The notes beneath the pieces are model-generated. The model made no database searches. It worked only from the letters and a program-made list of their open reading frames with translations, and was not told where the DNA came from. A program made the position numbers and the translations under genes. A DNA stretch of 27,072 nucleotides, from contig JAZRRE010000016.1 in assembly GCA_045650505.1 (NCBI GenBank), positions 1-27,072 on the forward strand, written 5' to 3'. Shown piece by piece: positions 1-7,454 of the stretch. How positions within the stretch are numbered: position 1 is the first letter of the stretch; every line of letters begins with the position of its first letter. The stretch comes from RGIG1681 sp045650505 (lineage in GTDB: Bacteria > Bacillota > Clostridia > Christensenellales > UBA1242).

Positions 1-56
1 TAGGACACACGCCTCTCACGCGTGGGACCGGAGTTCGATTCTCCGTGGTGCTACCA
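1..56 (+). tRNA. tRNA-Glu (anticodon CTC), 3' part; 5' end lies outside the window
   Basis: The window opens inside a tRNA. Anticodon stem 8-12/20-24 (CACGC/GCGTG) closes a 7-base loop (13-19) with anticodon CTC at 15-17, which reads GAG (Glu). The T stem is 29-33/41-45 (CGGAG/CTCCG) around the loop TTCGATT. The acceptor 3' strand is 46-52, the discriminator A is 53, and CCA is encoded at 54-56. The preceding bases TAGGACAC fit a tRNA-Glu D-arm end. The acceptor 5' strand and most of the D arm are not visible. Confidence 0.9.
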
Positions 57-164
57 ATAATAAAAAAAGGAAGAACGAAAGTTCTTCCTTTTTTTGTTGC
101 AGCACGACAAGAAAAAGAACTTGCGATAGCAAGTTCGCCAGCCGAGCAAAGCGAGGGTCACGAG
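45..164 (+). repeat. Copy 1 of a decayed ~200-bp-period direct repeat
   Basis: The tRNA 3' end, its terminator and the following ~70 bases recur about 200 bases downstream. Copy 1 includes a perfect 8-bp hairpin GAACTTGC-GATA-GCAAGTTC at 117-136 and a GAGCAAAGCGAG segment at 144-155. The 26 bases of the terminator (70-95) are identical to 270-295; the rest is imperfect. Confidence 0.65.
62..95 (+). terminator. Rho-independent terminator of the tRNA
   Basis: Perfect 8-bp stem GGAAGAAC (69-76) / GTTCTTCC (81-88) with a GAAA tetraloop (77-80), followed by seven T (89-95) and preceded by seven A. It starts 6 bases after the tRNA CCA. Confidence 0.9.
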
Positions 165-246
165 CAAATGAGAAGATTGATAGAAATGTAAAAAGGTTAT
201 AAAATGTGAGAGTGAGTAAAAATAAATAATTTGGCGAGTATTGTTC

Positions 247-363
247 GTGGTGCATAGAGATAGTTTGTTGAAGAACGAAAGTTCTTCCTTTTTTTATTTG
301 TACTGCCAAAGAAAAGGTCTTGCATCAGCAGGTTCGTTATCTGAACAAAGTGAATGTTTTGAG
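247..363 (+). repeat. Copy 2 (degenerate) of the tRNA-end/terminator repeat
   Basis: GTGGTGC at 247-253 matches the tRNA acceptor end at 45-51. Positions 270-295 match the terminator exactly. Positions 308-363 match 109-164 imperfectly: CTTGC, GCA, GTTCG and CAAAG blocks are kept, but the 117-136 hairpin is broken. The 96-456 stretch holds no credible gene besides these repeats and the promoter at 428-436. The repeat could be a decayed tandem duplication, or a dispersed repeat that travels with tRNA terminators. Confidence 0.6.
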
Positions 364-427
364 TTGATGATTTTTTATAAAATTTTAAAACTTAAGTGTA
401 TTTTATTTTAAGTTCAAAATTAAGGTG

Positions 428-451
428 TGTTATAATATTTACATAAGGAAA
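428..451 (+). promoter_or_regulatory. Extended -10 promoter and RBS of the SDR-pepD operon
   Basis: TG at 428-429, one base, then a consensus TATAAT at 431-436. No good -35 hexamer is visible, as is common for extended -10 promoters. RBS AAGGAAA (445-451) lies 5 bases before the ATG at 457. Confidence 0.7.
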
Positions 452-456
452 ATGTT

Positions 457-1140
457 ATGGAAAAAGTTATTTGTATCACAGGAGCAAGTGATGGTTTGGG
501 TGAGGCGCTTGCAAGGTTTTTAAGCAGAGGAAACAAGGTGATTTTGCTTGCTAGAAATGAAGCAAAACTTCAAAAAGTTGCACAAGAAACTGGTGCAAAA
601 TATTATGTTTGTGATGTGACAAATCACGCGGTACTTGAAAGTGTTATGAAGAGTGTGATTGCTGAAAATAACAGGATTGATGTGCTAATCAACAGTGCTG
701 GTCTTCTTGTTGATGGTGAACTTTCAAACTGTGATTATGATGAAATTAAAAGCCTTATCGATGTCAATTTAACAGGTTTGATTTATTCAACAAAAAGTGT
801 TGTGCCTTATATGAAAAAACAGAAACAAGGTTTGATTATAAACATCAATTCGCAAGCAGGTTTTGGGGCGCTTGCAGAAAAATCAATTTATAATGCTTCA
901 AAGTGGGGTGTGAATGGATTTTCAAAATGTTTGCAACCTGAACTTTCGAAATATGGCATTAAAGTTACAGATGTTTTTCCTGGCAGAATGAACACTAAAA
1001 TGTTTGAAAAAATTGGTCAAAAACGCAATATGGATAATGCAATTAAACTTGAAGATATGATTCAAGTTATTGATTTTTTAATTAAACTTCCAAAAGATGT
1101 TGTGATTCCAGAAATTGGTGTAAAACATATAAATAACTAG
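457..1140 (+). CDS. Short-chain dehydrogenase/reductase (SDR), classical type
   Basis: The 227-aa protein has the full set of classical SDR signatures: TGASDGLG (residues 8-15, Rossmann cofactor loop), D53 after the third strand, NSAG (79-82), N104, catalytic S132, and YNASK with Y145 and K149. The length is normal for the family. These enzymes use NAD(P)(H) to oxidise or reduce hydroxyl or keto groups; the substrate cannot be read from the sequence. The start is set by RBS AAGGAAA 5 bases upstream. The stop (TAG) is 12 bases before the next start and that gap contains an AGGA, so it is co-transcribed with the dipeptidase. Cytoplasmic; no signal peptide. Confidence 0.93.
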   Translation: MEKVICITGASDGLGEALARFLSRGNKVILLARNEAKLQKVAQETGAKYYVCDVTNHAVLESVMKSVIAENNRIDVLINSAGLLVDGELSNCDYDEIKSLIDVNLTGLIYSTKSVVPYMKKQKQGLIININSQAGFGALAEKSIYNASKWGVNGFSKCLQPELSKYGIKVTDVFPGRMNTKMFEKIGQKRNMDNAIKLEDMIQVIDFLIKLPKDVVIPEIGVKHINN

Positions 1141-1152
1141 AGGATAAAAATT

Positions 1153-2529
1153 ATGAATAAATGGATTAAACGATTTGAAGAGATTTTGTCTATTCCTAGG
1201 CCATCGGGAAAAGAAGAAAAAATTGCAAGATATTTATGTGATTTTGCACGTAAAAATAGGCTTGAATTATTCAAAGATGAACTTAACAATGTGATTATCA
1301 AAAAAGATAATGGAAGTGATAAAACTATAATTTTGCAGGGACACACTGATATGGTTTGCGTGGCTGACAAGGGTGTGCTTCACAATTTTTTTGAAGAAGG
1401 AATCAGCTGGGTTGTTGAAGATGGTTTTATTAAAGCAAAGGGCACAACTCTTGGTGCAGATAATGGCATTGGCATTGCGATTATTTTAGGAATTTTGGGT
1501 GAAGATAATCCAAATTTCCCAAACATTGAAGCCGTGTTTACTGTTCAAGAAGAAACCACGATGGCGGGTGCTAAAGGGCTTGATTATTCACTTTTAAAAG
1601 GTAAAAATCTAATTAGTTTAGATGGTGATAGAGAGGGTGTTTTAGAAGTTTCAAGTGCAGGAATAAGTGACCTTTCGTTCGAAAAGAAACTTAAAGAAAT
1701 TGTTCAAAAACCTGATACAAGTGTTTATAGTGTTGAAATTTCAAATCTTATTGGTGGTCACTCTGGTGAAGATATAAATAAAAATAGGCTCAATGCAATT
1801 GAAATTCTTGGCAAGATTTTAAAAGAAATTAATCCTGTGGGTATCATTTCAATTTTTGGAGGAGAACGCAGCAATGTTATTCCAAGCACAGCAAGTTGTG
1901 AATTTGTAACTGAAAAATCAATGGGTGAAGTGAGTTTTATATGCTCTAAATATAGAGAACTTGTTGAAGAAAATGACAACCACCCAACAATTTTTGTAAG
2001 TAAGCTTGAGGATAAAAATTGGGTGATTTATGATGAAGATGAATTGGTTAGTTTTATTACTGATTTTGACCATGGTGTGATTCATTCAATTGATGGAAAT
2101 ATTCCTTTAACATCAGAAAATATGGGAATTTTGCGTTTAGAGGGTGGCAAACTTAAAATTAGAGCAAGTGTAAGAAGTTCGATTAAACAAGAAGAGGTTG
2201 AGAGAGTGAAATATTTAAGTTCTCTTGCAAAAATACATGGTTTTAGTTTTGAAATACTTTGTCAAAACCCATTCTTTGAATGTAAGGGCAATTCGTATCT
2301 TCGTGATATTTTGAAAAGTACTTATGAAGAATTGTATCAAAAAAAGGCGATTGAAAAACACATTCATGCAGGGCTTGAAGGTGGAGTTTTTGCAGAAAAT
2401 ATCGAAGATCTTGATGTGTGTGTTATTGCAGCTGATATATTTGATTTGCATTCAACAAAAGAACGAGTTTTGGTTGATTCAGTTGAAAGAACCTATGAGT
2501 GGCTTAAACAAGTATTGGTTAAATTCTAA
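1153..2529 (+). CDS. pepD: Cytosol non-specific dipeptidase / Xaa-His dipeptidase, M20C family
   Basis: The 458-aa protein matches the M20C (PepD) metallopeptidase layout. H64 and D66 lie in QGHTDMV, D103 in LGADNGIG (bridging metal ligand), and E133-E134 in VQEETTMAGA (catalytic Glu plus metal ligand). LDGD follows at 156-159 and a late His ligand lies in HAGLEGGVF near the C terminus. The family hydrolyses a broad range of dipeptides, including Xaa-His, using two metal ions in the cytoplasm. It follows the SDR gene by 12 bases, with AGGAT just after that stop as RBS. The length is typical (about 460-490). The gene symbol rests on motif recognition only. Confidence 0.92.
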   Translation: MNKWIKRFEEILSIPRPSGKEEKIARYLCDFARKNRLELFKDELNNVIIKKDNGSDKTIILQGHTDMVCVADKGVLHNFFEEGISWVVEDGFIKAKGTTLGADNGIGIAIILGILGEDNPNFPNIEAVFTVQEETTMAGAKGLDYSLLKGKNLISLDGDREGVLEVSSAGISDLSFEKKLKEIVQKPDTSVYSVEISNLIGGHSGEDINKNRLNAIEILGKILKEINPVGIISIFGGERSNVIPSTASCEFVTEKSMGEVSFICSKYRELVEENDNHPTIFVSKLEDKNWVIYDEDELVSFITDFDHGVIHSIDGNIPLTSENMGILRLEGGKLKIRASVRSSIKQEEVERVKYLSSLAKIHGFSFEILCQNPFFECKGNSYLRDILKSTYEELYQKKAIEKHIHAGLEGGVFAENIEDLDVCVIAADIFDLHSTKERVLVDSVERTYEWLKQVLVKF

Positions 2530-2598
2530 TTATAATAAATCAATAGGGTTTACAAAATAAAAGTTTTGTAAAATTTAAATTTAGTTTTGTTTTATATT

Positions 2599-2660
2599 TT
2601 GCCCAAAAGGAAATAAAGAGTATAATCTAATTATGTTTAATTATTATTTATAATAGGAGA
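2599..2660 (+). promoter_or_regulatory. Promoter and RBS of degV-family gene
   Basis: TTGCCC (2599-2604), a 16-base spacer, then TATAAT (2621-2626). Strong RBS AGGAGA (2655-2660) lies 4 bases before the ATG at 2665. No clear terminator hairpin was seen after the upstream stop at 2529. Confidence 0.6.
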
Positions 2661-2664
2661 AATT

Positions 2665-3552
2665 ATGAGAAAATTTGAGATTTCAGCAGATTCAACTTGT
2701 GATTTATATAAAGAAGAAGTTAAAGAACTTGGCGTTTATATTGGAAGGCTTAATTTTGTTATCGAACAAGGCAAGGATGCAGAAGAATATTTAGATGATT
2801 TTAACGATTATGAAGAGTATGTTGAATATTATAAAAGACTTAATGGTGGTGCGGTTGCTAGAACTAGTATTTTAAATCTTCAAGCACATATTGATTTATT
2901 TACTGAAATGGCAGAAAAAGGTGTTAAAAATGCGCTTCATTTTTCACAATCAAAAGGATTGAGTCCAACAATTGATAATGCGTTAGAAGCAATTAAAGTT
3001 GTTAAAGAAAAATATCCAGATATCAATTATTTGGCAATTGATACTAACACAACCACAATTGCTGAAGGTATGCTTGTTAAACTTGCTTGTAAACTTCGTG
3101 ATGAAGGTATGACAAACGCAGAAGTTAAAGATATTATTGAAAATGAAAAAAATCACATTCAACACTTTATTTTAGTTGATAATTTAATGTATTTGAAGCG
3201 TGGCGGACGAATTAGTGGGCCAAAAGCTGCAATTGGAACACTTTTGAATATTAAACCGGTTATTGAGTTTACAAAAGAAGGTAAACTTGAAATTGTTAGA
3301 AAAGAAAAGGGTATGAAAAAGGCTTTAAAATCAGTTGTTGAAGAATTTGCTTCATATACAAAGAGTAAATATTTTGATATTGTGATTGTTCATACAAATA
3401 ATCAGCCGCTTGCTGAAACATTGCAAAGTATGCTTGAAGAAACTTATGGAGTTAAGCCGAAAATTAGAATTATGGGACCAATTATTGGTGCTCATATTGG
3501 ACCAGGTGCTGTTGCTTATGCATTTATCAGCAACGAAGAAAGGCCTGTTTAA
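2665..3552 (+). CDS. DegV family fatty-acid-binding protein
   Basis: The 295-aa protein has the DegV pattern: ADSTCDL at residues 8-14, a TSILNLQ segment (the TSqPs-like position that contacts the lipid carboxylate), YLAIDTNT, YLKRGGRIS and LLNIKPVI, with GPIIGAHIGPGA near the C terminus. DegV/FakB proteins bind a fatty acid in a two-domain fold and, with the kinase FakA, deliver it for acyl-phosphate formation. No fakA is in this window, so a FakB role is an inference. Full length for the family, cytoplasmic. It stands alone between its own promoter and a bidirectional terminator. Confidence 0.93.
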   Translation: MRKFEISADSTCDLYKEEVKELGVYIGRLNFVIEQGKDAEEYLDDFNDYEEYVEYYKRLNGGAVARTSILNLQAHIDLFTEMAEKGVKNALHFSQSKGLSPTIDNALEAIKVVKEKYPDINYLAIDTNTTTIAEGMLVKLACKLRDEGMTNAEVKDIIENEKNHIQHFILVDNLMYLKRGGRISGPKAAIGTLLNIKPVIEFTKEGKLEIVRKEKGMKKALKSVVEEFASYTKSKYFDIVIVHTNNQPLAETLQSMLEETYGVKPKIRIMGPIIGAHIGPGAVAYAFISNEERPV

Positions 3553-3570
3553 AGAATTTAAATAAAAATA

Positions 3571-3598
3571 AAAACACCTGCATTTTGCAGGTGTTTTT
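3571..3598. terminator. Bidirectional terminator between degV-family gene and PH-domain gene
   Basis: 12-bp stem AAAACACCTGCA (3571-3582) / TGCAGGTGTTTT (3586-3597) with a 3-base loop. It has a T run on the plus strand and A-rich sequence upstream that serves as the T run on the minus strand. It lies between converging genes ending at 3552 and 3607. Confidence 0.9.
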
Positions 3599-3606
3599 GT
3601 TCGGGT

Positions 3607-4161
3607 TTATTTTTTATTCATTTCTTTTTTGTAAGCATCAATGTATGATTTAACTTCTTTGCAAGTTTCATAAGGAGCTAAAATATGTGTAAAATTATAA
3701 GTGCTAGTTTTAGAATTTACAACAGGACTTGCTGTGCTTCCAAAAGATAAGCTTCCTGTGTTTTTCTTTAAAATTTTATCGAGAAGGCTAACTGAAACAT
3801 TTATGGCTCCAATCATTGACATATCAAGACTTTTATAGTCAATGCCAAAAATGCCTGAACGAATAATAATTCTTTTGTTTGAATAGGCATAATAAATATT
3901 TTTGTAATAAACAGCAATTAGAATTGCGGTTATTCCTAAAATTAAAATATATATGCCGATTGGAATTAAAATATAGATTGCATTAGAAGACACAAGGTTA
4001 TCTTCAGGAAATAGAATGGCAATAATTGCAAAAAATGCAAAGAAAAAGAAACTTGCCGCACTTAATAACATAGAAGATATAAATAATTTTGATTTATGAG
4101 GTTTGAAAACTTTAATAATTTTCTCATCATCATCTAAAATATGTTCAAATAAATTTTCCAT
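3607..4161 (-). CDS. Membrane protein with bacterial PH-like (bPH2/YdbT-type) domain
   Basis: The 184-aa protein starts with a short charged segment (DDDEKIIKVFKPHK). Two hydrophobic helices follow (about residues 26-52 and 60-86), and then the stretch YYAYSNKRIIIRSGIFG plus a soluble region of about 85 residues. The 'T/SxxRiiirxGiF' pattern right after two helices is typical of the bacterial PH-like domain family (YdbS/YdbT, YvrE-like), whose function is mostly unknown. RBS GAAGGAGTT precedes the ATG. It is transcribed alone, divergently from the comEC-like gene. No catalytic residues are expected or seen. Confidence 0.8.
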   Translation of the reverse strand: MENLFEHILDDDEKIIKVFKPHKSKLFISSMLLSAASFFFFAFFAIIAILFPEDNLVSSNAIYILIPIGIYILILGITAILIAVYYKNIYYAYSNKRIIIRSGIFGIDYKSLDMSMIGAINVSVSLLDKILKKNTGSLSFGSTASPVVNSKTSTYNFTHILAPYETCKEVKSYIDAYKKEMNKK

Positions 4162-4183
4162 AATTAACTCCTTCTATAGTAAA

Positions 4184-4213
4184 ATTATAACATAATTGCG
4201 ATTACATTTACAA
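4184..4213 (-). promoter_or_regulatory. Promoter of PH-domain gene (minus strand)
   Basis: On the minus strand: TTGTAA (4213-4208), an 18-base spacer, TATAAT (4189-4184), then RBS GAAGGAG before the ATG at 4161. Confidence 0.65.
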
Positions 4214-4272
4214 TTATATTATAATTAGTTGCAAAAATTTTAATAAAACACTCACAAATTATTTGAAGGTGT

Positions 4273-4280
4273 TGTATAAT
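4273..4280 (+). promoter_or_regulatory. -10 element of comEC-like gene, very close to the start codon
   Basis: TGTATAAT with TATAAT at 4275-4280. The first in-frame ATG (4293) is only 12 bases further on, so a transcript starting ~7 bases downstream of the -10 would have a leader of about 6 bases. There is no SD sequence before 4293. No convincing -35 was found. Confidence 0.5.
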
Positions 4281-4292
4281 TAAATTATTCAA

Positions 4293-5834
4293 ATGAAGAA
4301 AATAATGAATTTTAGACCGATTGTAATGTTATGTTTGTCGCTGATACTTGGGATTATTTGTGCGACATTCGTTTTTATTACTGAAAATTTGAAGGTTGTA
4401 TTTTTAATAATATCTTTACTAATTTTTGTATGTTTAATTATTTTGTTATTTGTTTTTAAAAAGAAATTTATTGCGTTGCTGTCTGCTGCGGTTTTGATGT
4501 TTATTGTTCCTATTGGTGTGATTTTAACAAATCAAAAGATTTGTAACAGCAATATGAAATATCACAATAAAGAACTCGTTGTGGTTGGTAGAATTTGTGA
4601 AAATTATAGTTTTTCAAATAGAGGGTATCTTTGTTTAACAATAGATAATGTTGAACTTGTTGGTGCAAATTTTAGAGATGATGTAAGTGGAAAGATGAGA
4701 ATTTATATTTCTGCTGAAAATAATGATTTGTCAAGACTTTCAGTGGGAAGATATATTTCTTGTTTTGGTGAAGTGGTTGTAAATAATTTTAATGATGGTT
4801 CAAAATATTCACTTTCAAATTTATCAAATAATATTGTTGCAACAGCTTTTGTAAGTTATTCAAAATTAAATATAAAATATGAATCAAAAATCGCTTTAGA
4901 TGAAAAGGCAAGAAATTATGTTTATGATAAACTGAAAAGTTTTGATACTAAATATGCGGATATTGGTTATGGAATTTTATTCGGTGAAGATTCGTTTATT
5001 GAAGATGATGTGATTGACTCATTTAGAACCACAGGAATAGCTCATATCTTATCTGTTAGTGGTTTGCATATTTCAATTATCGTGGCTGTCATTATGTTTG
5101 TTTTATCTAGATTAAAAACAAAAAATTACACAAATTTAGCAATAATTAGCATAATTTTGATAATTTATGCGTATTTTTGCGATTTTTCTGTGTCTGTAAT
5201 TAGAGCCAGCATAATGGCTTTTATGTTTTTATATTTCAAAGCAAGATATAAAAATTATGATAGACTTTCAATTCTTTCATTGTCGGCATTTTTAATTTTA
5301 TTATTTAAACCATTAAAATTATTTAATGTTTCATTTATAATGAGTTTTGTTGCGGTGCTTTCAATAATTTTATTAATGAAGCTATTTGAGAAATTATTTG
5401 AAAAATGTTTTTACACAAAAATGGCAAAAAGTTTAGCTGTGATTATAGCGGTTCAATTAGGACTTGTATTTATTGAGCTTTATTTCTTTAACAAATATTC
5501 TCCGTTGTCAATATTAAGCAATTTTGTTTCAATACCAATTTCGACAGTTGCTTTTATTGTTCTTATTATTGGAATTATTGTTTCACTTATTTTTCCATTT
5601 ATGTCTTTTATATTGAAACCCTATGATTTTTTGATGGAAATAATTGTAAAATTTAATTTCACACTTTCAAAGACATCACTTGTTTTAATGATTAATAATT
5701 TAAATATTTTTGTTGTGCTTATTGGGTTAATATTTATTGTTTTAATGAGTGATTATTTGTTTATCAAAAAGAGATATAAAGTCATTGGTGCATCATCGGT
5801 TTTAACAATTGCACTTATCTTGCTTTTGGCGTAA
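4293..5834 (+). CDS. ComEC/Rec2-family membrane channel protein, lacking the metallo-beta-lactamase domain
   Basis: The 513-aa protein is polytopic. Three N-terminal hydrophobic helices are followed by a soluble OB-like (DUF4131-type) region of about 120 residues. The Competence membrane domain follows, starting near GYGILFGEDSFI, with the family signature H251-ILSVSGLH259 and then about eight further helices. ComEC forms the inner-membrane pore for single-stranded DNA during transformation. Usual members are 700-800 aa with a C-terminal metallo-beta-lactamase-like nuclease domain; here the protein stops after the last helix (stop at 5834) and the holA promoter follows at once. No com pilus or ComEA gene is in the window. 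The start could be 4293 (near-leaderless) or the in-frame ATG at 4305, which has a weak GAAGAAA in front. Confidence 0.88.
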   Translation: MKKIMNFRPIVMLCLSLILGIICATFVFITENLKVVFLIISLLIFVCLIILLFVFKKKFIALLSAAVLMFIVPIGVILTNQKICNSNMKYHNKELVVVGRICENYSFSNRGYLCLTIDNVELVGANFRDDVSGKMRIYISAENNDLSRLSVGRYISCFGEVVVNNFNDGSKYSLSNLSNNIVATAFVSYSKLNIKYESKIALDEKARNYVYDKLKSFDTKYADIGYGILFGEDSFIEDDVIDSFRTTGIAHILSVSGLHISIIVAVIMFVLSRLKTKNYTNLAIISIILIIYAYFCDFSVSVIRASIMAFMFLYFKARYKNYDRLSILSLSAFLILLFKPLKLFNVSFIMSFVAVLSIILLMKLFEKLFEKCFYTKMAKSLAVIIAVQLGLVFIELYFFNKYSPLSILSNFVSIPISTVAFIVLIIGIIVSLIFPFMSFILKPYDFLMEIIVKFNFTLSKTSLVLMINNLNIFVVLIGLIFIVLMSDYLFIKKRYKVIGASSVLTIALILLLA

Positions 5835-5854
5835 AATATTGAGTTAAATTGAAC

Positions 5855-5900
5855 TAGACAAATTTAATGCAGTTTGATATAATGAATTTGCTTGGGGGAA
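5855..5900 (+). promoter_or_regulatory. Promoter and RBS that set the holA start at GTG 5903
   Basis: TAGACA (5855-5860), exactly 17 bases, TATAAT (5878-5883), then GGGGGAA (5894-5900) just before GTG 5903. The promoter -10 lies downstream of the in-frame ATG at 5867, so that ATG cannot be the start for this transcript. Confidence 0.75.
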
Positions 5901-5902
5901 TC

Positions 5903-6880
5903 GTGAAATATATTGAATTAAAGGCAAGTTTAAAAAATAAAGTTGAAAATGCGTATCTCATTTCTGGTGATGATAGGTATTTGTGTTATGATGCTTTAAA
6001 AAAAATTGAAGATTCTCTTGCAATCACAATCAAAGATATGAATTCAGTTACTATTTCAGGAGATAAGGTGACTGCTAAAGAAATTGTTGAATCTGCAAAT
6101 ATGTATCCGTTTGGAGATGAATATCGTTTGGTTGTTGTAAAAGATTTTGACCGAGCAAAAAACAAAGAAGAATTTAAAGTGATTGAAGCTTATTTAAAAG
6201 CACCACTTGCATCAACTGTTATTGTGTTTTTTAATCCTGATTCAGCAGATTTTTATAAGGGAATGGCAGGTTTAACAACAATAGATTGTTCAAAAATTGA
6301 GCCAAAGGTTATTTCTGCATACATTAAAAATAATCTTGCAAAAAATGAAATTCAAGCTAGTGAAGAAGCTGTTGAAAATCTTATTCTATTTTGTGATAGT
6401 GATATGACAAGAATAACAAATGAACTTGAAAAACTTATAGCTTATGTTGCAGACACAAAAACACTCACAGCTGATATTGTTAAAGAATTTGTTGTTCAAG
6501 ACAAAGAGTATCAAGTTTATGAACTTGCTGAATTTATTGCAAAAGGTGAAAGCAAAAAAGCAATTGACCTTGTTGATAGTTTTATGGTGAAGCCGGGTTC
6601 GGCATTTGTGATTTTGTCACCACTATTTAATAATTACAGAAGGGCGCTTTTTGTATCAATCAACAAAGACAAAACTCCAGCAGAACTTGCATCAATGCTT
6701 GGTGTTAAAGAGTTTGCAATTAAGATGCTAAAAACCCAAATTGCAAGATTTTCGCCAAAGCAACTAAAGCAGATTGTTGATATGATTGCCGAGTATGATA
6801 AAAAAATAAAAATCGGTGAGATAAAAGAAAATGTTGCAATAAAAACTATTGTAATCAATATACTAAACATAAGAGGATAA
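5903..6880 (+). CDS. holA: DNA polymerase III subunit delta
   Basis: The 325-aa protein (from GTG 5903) begins K-Y-I-E-L-K then YLISGDDRYLCYDAL, the typical HolA N-terminal pattern. It continues with domain-II/III features such as YPFGDEYRLVVVKDFDRA, IDCSKIEPKVISAYI and LYxLAEFI-like text (YQVYELAEFIAKGE), and a C-terminal helical domain that ends in ENVAIKTIVINIL. The delta subunit opens the sliding clamp within the clamp-loader complex. The GTG start is preferred over ATG 5867 because a 5-of-6/6-of-6 promoter lies between the two, GGGGGAA precedes the GTG, and HolA homologues begin at this point. It heads an operon with the next two genes; its last codons contain AGAGGA, the RBS of the next gene. 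Confidence 0.92.
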   Translation: MKYIELKASLKNKVENAYLISGDDRYLCYDALKKIEDSLAITIKDMNSVTISGDKVTAKEIVESANMYPFGDEYRLVVVKDFDRAKNKEEFKVIEAYLKAPLASTVIVFFNPDSADFYKGMAGLTTIDCSKIEPKVISAYIKNNLAKNEIQASEEAVENLILFCDSDMTRITNELEKLIAYVADTKTLTADIVKEFVVQDKEYQVYELAEFIAKGESKKAIDLVDSFMVKPGSAFVILSPLFNNYRRALFVSINKDKTPAELASMLGVKEFAIKMLKTQIARFSPKQLKQIVDMIAEYDKKIKIGEIKENVAIKTIVINILNIRG

Positions 6881-6881
6881 A

Positions 6882-7454
6882 ATGACTGAAACTTATTTAT
6901 TTGACAAAAGACAAGATAAACCACAAAGAAATGGACTTATAATGCTTTTATTATTTCTTTCATTTGTGTGGACAAGTTTGTTTACTGCAACGAGTTCGTT
7001 AACAGGAACATTATATTTTAACTTTGGAAATATGCTTGATACAGCTTCACCAAATTTTTCTAGCATTGTGTTCATTGTGATTTCAGAAGCAATTATAGGT
7101 TTGCTTGTTTTCGAACTTGTATTTTATATTTACAGAAGAATTTTGCAATTTAAAATCTATTCATTTATTGTTCCAGCTGACAGACTTAAAGCTGAAAGCC
7201 GAGTATTCTATATTTATAGAAACATTTTCTATGGTTTATTTTTAAATTTGTGTTTCTTATTCCCATATCTTTATCAATTTGTACCACTTGTTAGTCTTGC
7301 TTCAACATTCATACTTTTAATTTTTTATGCTAATCATTTAAATAAAACCTATGCAGAGCCAATCATTGGGCACTTTGTGTTTAAAAACTTCTGTTATCCA
7401 ATTTTTGTTTATCAAGCATTGATTTTATTATTTGATATTATTGAGGTGCTCTAA
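6882..7454 (+). CDS. Conserved-type polytopic membrane protein of unknown function
   Basis: A 190-aa protein I do not recognise. A short basic N terminus (KRQDKPQRN) is followed by about five hydrophobic helices: roughly residues 18-38, 62-83, 113-127, 131-150 and 168-189. A basic cytoplasmic loop (YRRILQFK, ADRLKAESR) lies in the middle. No catalytic motif is visible. It starts 1 base after the holA stop with AGAGGA as RBS inside holA, and its stop overlaps the next start by one base. It is therefore translationally coupled on both sides and probably works with the downstream M28-like membrane protein. Confidence 0.8.
   Translation: MTETYLFDKRQDKPQRNGLIMLLLFLSFVWTSLFTATSSLTGTLYFNFGNMLDTASPNFSSIVFIVISEAIIGLLVFELVFYIYRRILQFKIYSFIVPADRLKAESRVFYIYRNIFYGLFLNLCFLFPYLYQFVPLVSLASTFILLIFYANHLNKTYAEPIIGHFVFKNFCYPIFVYQALILLFDIIEVL

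Noticed and set aside
16..309. 97-aa reading frame on the minus strand across the tRNA and its downstream repeat
   Set aside because: Its N-terminal half is repeat and terminator sequence and its C terminus is antisense to the tRNA; no RBS or codon bias of a gene.
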